The translations under genes were made by a program, and so were the position numbers. Under the pieces are notes generated by a model, which had not been told where the DNA came from, made no database searches, and saw nothing but the letters and a program-made list of their open reading frames with translations. A DNA stretch of 7,351 bases from the NCBI GenBank assembly GCA_027031145.1, contig JALVEG010000098.1:1-7351 (forward strand), in the 5' to 3' direction. This DNA is from Saprospiraceae bacterium. GTDB taxonomy: Bacteria > Bacteroidota > Bacteroidia > Chitinophagales > Saprospiraceae. How positions within the stretch are numbered: the first letter of the stretch is position 1; every line of letters starts with the position of its first letter. This document shows positions 1 through 5,630 of this stretch, in pieces.

Positions 1-2286
1 TGAAAAATCAATTGTTCCTCCCAAAGTATTTATTCTGTTCAAAATATTCTTAAGTCCCAAGCCCGCTTTGTCCGAATTAATTATTTTGTCAAAATCAAAA
101 CCTTTTCCGTTGTCGGTATATTGAATTTTAATTTGATTTTGGTCTTTTACAAATTTGATAATTATTTTGGATGCTTCCGCATGCTTAATAGTATTGTTGA
201 TCAATTCCTGCAAAACTCTGAAAAGTATTGCTTTGGCATCATCATCAAACCGGTATTTATCAATATTTATTTTTTCTATCGAAATATCTATTCCTTTTGA
301 TGATTTCAGCTTTTGACTAAAGGAATTTATCGCCTCTACCAATCCTTTTTCGGTCAAACTGACCGGTAAAATATTATTGGAAATAATCCTGACCGAGTTA
401 ATTGATTCGTCTATTAGATTTTTTATATATTCAATGATTTCCTGCTTTTCATCTTCCGATGCCGATTCCAATCCACTGATAAATAATTTTATGCTGGAAA
501 GCAATGGGCCCAATCCGTCGTGAAGGTCGGCAGAAAAACGTTTTCTTTCTTTGTTTTCGGTATTTATCGCTGTTATCTCAATCTCTTTTTGCATTTCTCT
601 GATTTTTGTAATATCGATCATCACCCCAAGAATTCCGGTTACGGTACCATTTTCAACATTAGGACTGAAAAAACCGACGAAATAATATTTTTTACCATCG
701 ATATTAAACTGATATTCTTTTTCAAAGACTTTTTGATTATCATAAACTTTTAAAATATCTTTTTGAAAATTATCGACATTGACGGGAGTAACGGTATCAA
801 AAACATCCATACCGGTTTCTATTTTTTCTTTCTCGATTTTAAAAAGCGTTAATCCGAAGTCATTGAGGTATTTTATCCGCTTGTTTTTATCGACAAAAAA
901 CATTACAAGAGGAAGCATATTTGCCAATTTGTAATAATTGCGAAGATTTTCGGTAAATTTTAATTCCGCTTCCTGTAGTTTTATCAATTCTCTTGCCTTT
1001 TGCCTTTGGCGTAAAAGCTTAAAGAATATTAAAGAAAATAGCAATCCCAACAGTGCAAATGCTACAACAGCATACATTATTGTGCTCCTTCTTTTCAATT
1101 TGATGGCTTTTATTTCATTGTCTTTAGCCAGCAATTGTATCTGCTTGTCTTTTTTTTCTATTTGATATTTTGTTTCAATTTCTGCAATTTTTTGTTTAGT
1201 ATCTTCTATTTTTAAAGAATCGTCATATTTCCTGTATTTCTGATAATTTATCAATGCATTGGCAGCATCGTCCATATTATTGTAGCATTTGTAAAGATAA
1301 TTGTAACCATTTCTTATCCATTTTGTAAAACTGTATTTTTTAGCCATTTCCAAACCTTTATTAAGTTCGGTTATTGCCTGCCTGTAATTTCCCTGATTCA
1401 TCAAAGTTTCACCTATATTCAATTGTGCACTGGCAATTAAATGAGGGTTTCCGGTCTTTTTTGCCAAAACAAGAGCTTTTCTGAAAAATTCCAAAGCTTT
1501 TTTATAATTTTTCATTTCATCATAACAAAGAGCAATACTATTGGTAATGATCATTTGATCTCTTATGCTGTTTTCATTTTTTTGCAATTCAAGTGCCTGA
1601 AAATAGTATTCCAATGCTTTATCATAGTCTTTTTTACCATAATTTATCAACCCGAGATTTTGATATAGTCTGGATATTGCTCCGTTATCTTTCTTTGTTT
1701 TATTTTGTTCATAATCCAATGCTTTGTGTATATATTGCAGTGCTTTGTCAAATTCACCCAAATTGTAAAAAACGATACCAAGTCCCTGATTGGCTTCTTT
1801 GGTTTGTTGAGGGAAATTGTTTTTTTCGCTAATTTCAAGGGCTTTAAAAATCTCTTCGGATGCTTTATTGAGTTTACCCTGATTCATGTAAATTCTGGCA
1901 ATGTCAAAATAAGTATCGATCAGTTTTTCAAAATCTTTATTGTTTTTTAACAGGGGAATAGCTTTATTCATATATGTAAATGCACTATCGTATTTGCTTT
2001 TTGTCAGGTAGAAGTAACCGGTATTTTTAAGAGACAGTGCTTTTTGATATTCATTTTGAAATTTTTCTGAATATTTCAGAGCTTTTTTCGCAAAAACTAT
2101 AGATGTATCATCTTTAGTATAATGCTGTACGGCATCAAATAAAAGATTGTATATCTCCGCCTTTTTATTTTCTGCAATGGTATCCAATACCTGCTTCAGA
2201 CTGTCCAAAACAGGAGTTTGTGCAGACAGAACAACGGGAAAAAATATCAGTAAAAAAACAGAAAAATAATATTTGAAATTTTTCAT
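1..2286 (-). CDS. TPR-PAS sensor histidine kinase, HisKA_3 (NarL/LuxR-type) family, 3'-partial
   Basis: The reading frame runs open from ATG 2286 to the left edge (762 residues), so the stop lies outside. This start is chosen because it gives a clean signal peptide (K-rich start, hydrophobic residues 6-20, likely cleavage after A22 in LSA-QT). Residues about 45-360 form seven or so TPR units (e.g. the YMNQGKL and LMNQGNY turns near 134 and 296), predicted periplasmic. A charged coiled coil (about 362-400) leads to one membrane helix (about 401-423). A cytoplasmic PAS-like domain follows (about 447-570, ending GVMIDITK). The HisKA_3 box ERKRFSADLHDGLG carries the predicted phospho-acceptor H589. 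HATPase_c shows the N box ELINNTIKHA (from E694), the G1 box DNGKGFD (from D725) and GLGLKN (from 742). Only the last part of the ATPase domain should be missing. This class normally phosphorylates a LuxR/NarL-type response regulator; none is visible. The ligand is unknown. Family assignment is very secure. Confidence 0.95.
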   Translation of the reverse strand, partial: MKNFKYYFSVFLLIFFPVVLSAQTPVLDSLKQVLDTIAENKKAEIYNLLFDAVQHYTKDDTSIVFAKKALKYSEKFQNEYQKALSLKNTGYFYLTKSKYDSAFTYMNKAIPLLKNNKDFEKLIDTYFDIARIYMNQGKLNKASEEIFKALEISEKNNFPQQTKEANQGLGIVFYNLGEFDKALQYIHKALDYEQNKTKKDNGAISRLYQNLGLINYGKKDYDKALEYYFQALELQKNENSIRDQMIITNSIALCYDEMKNYKKALEFFRKALVLAKKTGNPHLIASAQLNIGETLMNQGNYRQAITELNKGLEMAKKYSFTKWIRNGYNYLYKCYNNMDDAANALINYQKYRKYDDSLKIEDTKQKIAEIETKYQIEKKDKQIQLLAKDNEIKAIKLKRRSTIMYAVVAFALLGLLFSLIFFKLLRQRQKARELIKLQEAELKFTENLRNYYKLANMLPLVMFFVDKNKRIKYLNDFGLTLFKIEKEKIETGMDVFDTVTPVNVDNFQKDILKVYDNQKVFEKEYQFNIDGKKYYFVGFFSPNVENGTVTGILGVMIDITKIREMQKEIEITAINTENKERKRFSADLHDGLGPLLSSIKLFISGLESASEDEKQEIIEYIKNLIDESINSVRIISNNILPVSLTEKGLVEAINSFSQKLKSSKGIDISIEKINIDKYRFDDDAKAILFRVLQELINNTIKHAEASKIIIKFVKDQNQIKIQYTDNGKGFDFDKIINSDKAGLGLKNILNRINTLGGTIDFS

Positions 2287-2365
2287 AATAATGATTTTAA
2301 GTTATTGTTATGTTACATTCTCTCTTGGATGCGTTTTATTTTTTTTGTTTTATTTTTCAAGAGCC

Positions 2366-2442
2366 AGCTTCAGAATTCCTATCGGGCTTCTGAGTCTTAA
2401 GCAGCATATAGGACTCTCAAGCGCGTTAGCGATTGTGAAGCC
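2366..2442 (-). other. GC-richer inverted-repeat block in the kinase leader (possible structured RNA or repeat element)
   Basis: This part of the 274-bp intergenic region is visibly richer in G and C than the poly-A/T sequence around it. On the plus strand GGCTTC (2385-2390) pairs with GAAGCC (2437-2442). Inside it GAGTC (2392-2396) pairs with GACTC (2412-2416). A small CGC-GTTA-GCG hairpin (2422-2431) lies between the two right-hand arms, so a branched fold is possible. A second AGCTTC at 2367-2372 could compete for the GAAGCC/T arm, which allows two exclusive folds. No known riboswitch class is recognised. It could be a leader regulator, a small RNA or a dispersed intergenic repeat. Nothing else coding is supported between 2287 and 2560. 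Confidence 0.4.
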
Positions 2443-2470
2443 GGTTAGAAAATGAATTTTCACCTTTTTT

Positions 2471-2507
2471 CAAAGTTAATGTTTTTTATAATTATTTTAG
2501 TATCAAA
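2471..2507 (-). promoter_or_regulatory. Predicted Bacteroidota sigma-70-type promoter for the kinase gene
   Basis: On the minus strand TAACTTTG (2478-2471) matches the Bacteroidota -7 consensus TAnnTTTG exactly. A TTTG that could act as the -33 element lies at 2507-2504, but the 25-nt gap is longer than the usual 19-21, so this half is weak. Transcription would begin near 2465 and give a leader of about 180 nt before the kinase ATG, carrying the inverted-repeat block at 2366-2442. The -33-like TTTG also falls in the 3' arm of the terminator hairpin of the upstream gene. Predicted by motif only. Confidence 0.45.
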
Positions 2508-2548
2508 ACACCGGAAAAGCTGATAAATCATTGCTTTTCCAATGTTTT
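2505..2548 (-). terminator. Terminator-like hairpin downstream of the 1010-residue fibre gene
   Basis: The hairpin begins 12 nt after the TAA stop at 2563-2561. Plus-strand arms are AAAACA (2505-2510) with TGTTTT (2543-2548) and GGAAAAGC (2513-2520) with GCTTTTCC (2533-2540). They are separated by a cc/aa internal loop, and a short TGA/TCA extension sits at the tip. In the minus direction the stem ends in TGTTTTGATACT, so the U tract is short and a Rho-independent mechanism is plausible rather than certain. The stem is long and its position is right for ending the fibre transcript before the kinase gene. Confidence 0.6.
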
Positions 2549-2560
2549 AATACTTTACTT

Positions 2561-5500
2561 TTATTTACTTTCCAGAGCTTCCAATCTTTTTAGTATTTCT
2601 GCATTTTGTTTTTTAAGAGATTGTATTTCTTTCTGCTGTTCTTGCATACCTTTTATCAGAACCGGTATTAATTTTTCATAATCCATACTCCATAGTTCTT
2701 TGTTTTCGTCTTCCGGCTTTTGTACGGCTTCGGGTATTATTTTATATACTTCCTGAGCTATAAGTCCGATTGTCTTTTCTCCGTCATCTTTTATGGAGAG
2801 TTTATTATCCTCAAAGGTGGAACTATGATGAATATAAGATTTCGGTACAAGTTTCATAATTTCATCTATGCCATAATGCAATGGCTTTTTCAAAAATTTT
2901 ACTCTTGTATCCGAATAAGTATTCCATGCATAGGCACGACCATGTCCTATTCCATTGTCGGAATCATTTGGCAATTGCAGAGCATAAGTAGGACTTGTAA
3001 CACTGCCAATACCTATTCTACCGTTTTTCAAGATAGTTAATGCATTACTTTGAGAGGAAGAAGATGTTCCATTCCCAATCACAAACAAGCGGTCATTGTC
3101 ATCCCAACCTACATCACTATTTGGAGTATAATCGGTATTGTATCTTCCAAGGGCAGTTTCATATCCTGATGGAGCTTTTGTACCTTTTCCCCATGTGGTA
3201 GAAACATAACCTGAAGCAATAGTTTGATCTCCCCAGGCGGTTGAAATATCTCCCGAAGCTCTGGTATTATACCCAAAAGCAAAAGAAACATCACCAATAA
3301 AGTAAGGAGACCAATTTGATGAACTATTTAATCTCCCTCCTCTAAATGCTGCATTATCAATGTCTATAAAAAATAAATCATCAGATATTGATTCCCCGTT
3401 TTTGGGTAATGAATCTGTCCCTACCATAAAATCATCAGCAAAATATCCTCTGCCTTCAAAATAGCCGCCATATCCGGCTGTACTGGAGGATTTTCCGAAA
3501 ATACCATAATTTTTTCCGGTAGAATGGCTTGCATAACCATAAACTCCGCGACCTGATTCTCCTTCAGCTGTAAAATATCCTCCATAATTCGTACCGGCAT
3601 TATTAGATGCATAACCATAAACTCCAAAACCATTTTCTCCATTAGCTTCAAAATATCCTCCATAATTAAAACCGGTAGTATTGTTTGCCATACCATAAAC
3701 TCCGCGACCTGATTCTCCTTCAGCTGTAAAATATCCTCCATAATTCGTACCGGTAGTATTACTTGCGTAGCCCAAAACTCCACTACCCAAAACACCATTA
3801 GCTTTACCATAAACTCCTTTACCATTTTGTCCGTTGGATTCAAAATATCCTCCATAATGAAGTAAAGTACTTGTAGATGAGGCATAACCATAAACTCCGC
3901 GACCTGATTCTCCTTCAGCTGTAAAATATCCTCCATAATTCGTACCGGTAGTATTAGATGCATAACCATAAACTCCAAAACCATTTTCTCCATTAGCTTC
4001 AAAATATCTTCCATAATTAAAACCGGTAGTATTGTTTGCCATACCATAAACTCCGCGACCTGATTCTCCTTCAGCTGTAAAATATCCTCCAAAATTCGTA
4101 CTGGTAGTATTACTTGCGTAGCCCAAAACTCCACTACCCAAAACACCATTAGCTTTACCATAAACTCCTTTACCACTTTGTCCATTGGATTCAAAATATC
4201 CTCCATAATGAAGTAAAGTACTTGTAGAGGATGCGTAGCCATAGACTGCAGTACCCGTTGCATCAGAGTTGTATGAAGCAAGGGTTTTATCACTTGCACC
4301 TGTTCCGTTTACACTTAATAATGATGCTGGGTTTTCTACATTGATACCTGTATTCCCGTTTTTCAAGATAGTTAATGCATTACTATGAGAGGAAGAAGAT
4401 CCATTCCCAATCACAAACAAGCGGTCGTTATCATTCCATCCGTTAGTAGAATTTGGCGTATAACCTGTATTGTACCTGCCCAATACAGTTTCATATCCTG
4501 ATGGGGCAGTTGTATAATATCCCATAGCAGTTGAATGATAGCCGCTTGCAGTTGTACTATCTCCCATAGTAGTCGAATAATCACCGCTTGCAGTTGTAGT
4601 AGTTCCCATAGCAGTTGCATTGATGCCGCTTGCAGTTGTATTTTTTCCCATAGCAGTTGAATAATCACCACTTGCTTTGGTATTTTTACCAAATGCAAAA
4701 GATGCTAATCCCATATTATCCGGTGACCAGTTTTGTGAGGTAGTCAATTTCCCTGCTCTAAATGCCGACTTGCTTTTATCGAAGAAAAACATACTGTCGG
4801 TAACTGATTCTCCATTTTGAGGTAAAACATTTCTACCGAAAATAAAATCATCGGTATCATAATGTCCTTTTTGTCTTACAGTAGTACTGTTGCGCTCGAA
4901 TACCACATCCTGTCCTTTAGTAATAGCTACCCACTTGCTTCCATCGTAATAATAAAAAGTGTTATCTCCGTTTTGATATATCAACAAACCGGCAGATAAT
5001 GAACCTCCGGGATTTGAGATATTTACCGTTGTGGTATCTGTTCTGGGAAATAATACTCCCATACTATTACTATTTATATCAAGTTTGGCACAGGAAGCAG
5101 GCGAATCGGTTCCCATACCGACTTGTCCCAATTTGACAATCAATCCGTCAGGATAACTTGGTCCGATGGTGAATGACCATTGATCATTATCAGTATGTCC
5201 GTTGGCACTACTCCAACTTACTGAAATACCATAATCCAAAGGTACCGGTGAAGTGCTCATTTGATAATAAGTATGCCAACTTGACCCATTATCGTCGCTC
5301 CAATCAAAAAGGTCGGGATCATTGCTTGCATTGGATACCTTAATGATATAAGTTCTTTCCGTAGTACCGGTATAGTTGTCGTGATAGACAGTGATATCAT
5401 CTACACCGCTACCTGAGAATGTAACTCCCTGCCAGTCGTAGGGTCTTGACACGTGGAGTTCGCCTTGCGGAGTAGTCGTCCCTATCCCTACATTTTGTGC

Positions 5501-5593
5501 AAAGCCCGATAGGGATATTAGAAATAAGGTAATGATAATTATGAATATTTTAGATACATATTCATACGTCTTTGTTTTAGATAAAGTTTTCAT
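2561..5593 (-). CDS. Secreted repeat-rich fibre/adhesin protein with Peptidase_S74 self-cleaving chaperone domain
   Basis: A complete 1010-residue protein. The ATG at 5593 gives a signal peptide (hydrophobic 16-28, likely cleavage after A32 in GFA-QN). Order: NVGIGTTTPQGELHV (34-48); a beta-rich domain (about 52-146: YTGTTERTY, FDWSDDNGSSW, GHTDNDQWSFT) like a module in phage structural proteins; VGMGTDSP and a LLFPR...AGLLIYQ...YYYDGSKW segment (about 155-226); YadA-head-like 14-residue repeats (about 298-375, 'ASGDYSTAMG'); a GVYGYAS/GGYF array (447-718); a second YadA-type module (about 740-850); S74 (about 885-985); and a C-terminal coiled coil ending EALESK. S894-D-x-R-x-K899 keeps the Ser/Lys pair used for autocleavage in this family, and GLIAQEV is also conserved. 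Cleavage before S894 would release a 117-residue chaperone. Inferred: a trimeric surface fibre. There is no obvious T9SS sorting tail. Its binding target is unknown. It probably shares an operon with the upstream fibre gene. Confidence 0.9.
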   Translation of the reverse strand: MKTLSKTKTYEYVSKIFIIIITLFLISLSGFAQNVGIGTTTPQGELHVSRPYDWQGVTFSGSGVDDITVYHDNYTGTTERTYIIKVSNASNDPDLFDWSDDNGSSWHTYYQMSTSPVPLDYGISVSWSSANGHTDNDQWSFTIGPSYPDGLIVKLGQVGMGTDSPASCAKLDINSNSMGVLFPRTDTTTVNISNPGGSLSAGLLIYQNGDNTFYYYDGSKWVAITKGQDVVFERNSTTVRQKGHYDTDDFIFGRNVLPQNGESVTDSMFFFDKSKSAFRAGKLTTSQNWSPDNMGLASFAFGKNTKASGDYSTAMGKNTTASGINATAMGTTTTASGDYSTTMGDSTTASGYHSTAMGYYTTAPSGYETVLGRYNTGYTPNSTNGWNDNDRLFVIGNGSSSSHSNALTILKNGNTGINVENPASLLSVNGTGASDKTLASYNSDATGTAVYGYASSTSTLLHYGGYFESNGQSGKGVYGKANGVLGSGVLGYASNTTSTNFGGYFTAEGESGRGVYGMANNTTGFNYGRYFEANGENGFGVYGYASNTTGTNYGGYFTAEGESGRGVYGYASSTSTLLHYGGYFESNGQNGKGVYGKANGVLGSGVLGYASNTTGTNYGGYFTAEGESGRGVYGMANNTTGFNYGGYFEANGENGFGVYGYASNNAGTNYGGYFTAEGESGRGVYGYASHSTGKNYGIFGKSSSTAGYGGYFEGRGYFADDFMVGTDSLPKNGESISDDLFFIDIDNAAFRGGRLNSSSNWSPYFIGDVSFAFGYNTRASGDISTAWGDQTIASGYVSTTWGKGTKAPSGYETALGRYNTDYTPNSDVGWDDNDRLFVIGNGTSSSSQSNALTILKNGRIGIGSVTSPTYALQLPNDSDNGIGHGRAYAWNTYSDTRVKFLKKPLHYGIDEIMKLVPKSYIHHSSTFEDNKLSIKDDGEKTIGLIAQEVYKIIPEAVQKPEDENKELWSMDYEKLIPVLIKGMQEQQKEIQSLKKQNAEILKRLEALESK
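3021..3094 (-). repeat. Near-identical internal segment, copy 2 (pairs with 4356-4426)
   Basis: This stretch encodes the end of the second YadA-type module (DRLFVIGNG...SNALTILKNG). It matches 4356-4426 apart from one substitution and one 3-nt insertion. The two copies are 445 codons apart and bracket the GVYG/GGYF array. The modules around them (FF.D...AFR.G.L.....NWSP, then SFAFG repeats, then SGYET.LGRYNT.YTPNS) are alike in protein but more diverged in DNA, so this patch looks locally homogenised. Confidence 0.85.
3440..4255 (-). repeat. GVYGYAS...GGYF protein-repeat array within the 1010-residue fibre gene
   Basis: Codons 447-718 encode about nine Gly/Tyr/Phe-rich units of roughly 26-38 residues. 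Each begins G-V-Y-G-[YKM]-A and contains a [YF]-G-G-Y-F segment, then an ESGR, ENGF, QNGK or QSGK linker. Some units hold an inserted KANGVLGSGVLGYAS stretch. The regular pattern suggests a stacked beta structure in a fibre shaft. The last unit differs (GIFGKSSSTAGYGGYF) and leads into the second YadA-type module. Confidence 0.85.
3541..4242 (-). repeat. 351-bp near-identical tandem duplication (two copies) in the fibre gene
   Basis: Plus-strand 3541-3891 and 3892-4242 align without gaps at an offset of 351 bp (117 codons), with only about a dozen mismatches by eye. Each copy holds four GVYG/GGYF units in the same order. The length is a multiple of three, so gain or loss of a copy keeps the frame. 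Part of the unit continues below 3541, where the AAACTCCGCG context recurs. High identity at silent as well as coding positions points to recent duplication or continuing gene conversion. Confidence 0.9.
4356..4426 (-). repeat. Near-identical internal segment, copy 1 (pairs with 3021-3094)
   Basis: This is the first copy of the FVIGNGSSSS...NALTILKNG coding segment, at the end of the first YadA-like module. It differs from the second copy by one base and by the absence of three bases, which is one fewer residue before the Ser run. Confidence 0.85.
4469..4702 (-). repeat. YadA-head-like 14-residue repeats
   Basis: Codons about 298-375 encode successive units of the form [SN]-[TF]-A-[MF]-G-x-x-T-x-A-S-G-x-x, for example STAMGKNTTASGIN and STTMGDSTTASGYH. 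They resemble the left-handed beta-roll repeats of trimeric autotransporter heads. A shorter, more divergent set recurs at about 3179-3286 (STAWG, STTWG). The repeats also explain the TGCAGTTGTA-like DNA periodicity seen here. Confidence 0.85.
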
Positions 5594-5630
5594 TTTATAT
5601 TATTTGAGTTTATAAAAATCTAATAAAAAA

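Noticed and set aside
520..2000. Several short plus-strand frames opposite the kinase gene
   Set aside because: All are rich in Phe, Ile and Leu, as expected when A-rich coding DNA is read on the opposite strand. The minus frame encodes an uninterrupted TPR-PAS-HisKA_3-HATPase protein.
2273..2455. A plus-strand frame of 60 codons across the intergenic region, ending in IVKPVRK
   Set aside because: It overlaps the kinase start, opens with low-complexity hydrophobic codons and has no recognised domain. The sequence is better explained as the inverted-repeat block. If the same peptide is often annotated elsewhere, that would mean the DNA is a repeated element.
3440..4255. CRISPR array
   Set aside because: The repeats are coding, in frame and contiguous, with related rather than unique sequence between conserved parts. 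No cas genes are present.
3421..4299. A 292-codon open frame on the minus strand, overlapping the fibre gene in another frame
   Set aside because: It coincides with the GVYG/GGYF array. A repeated DNA unit with no stop in a second frame keeps that frame open through every copy. The product is a Met/Leu/Glu-rich periodic sequence with no signal peptide or domain, and it ends where the repeats end.
4411..4698. A 95-codon minus-strand frame over the YadA-like repeats
   Set aside because: Same cause: a shadow frame of short coding repeats, inside a clear S74 fibre gene.
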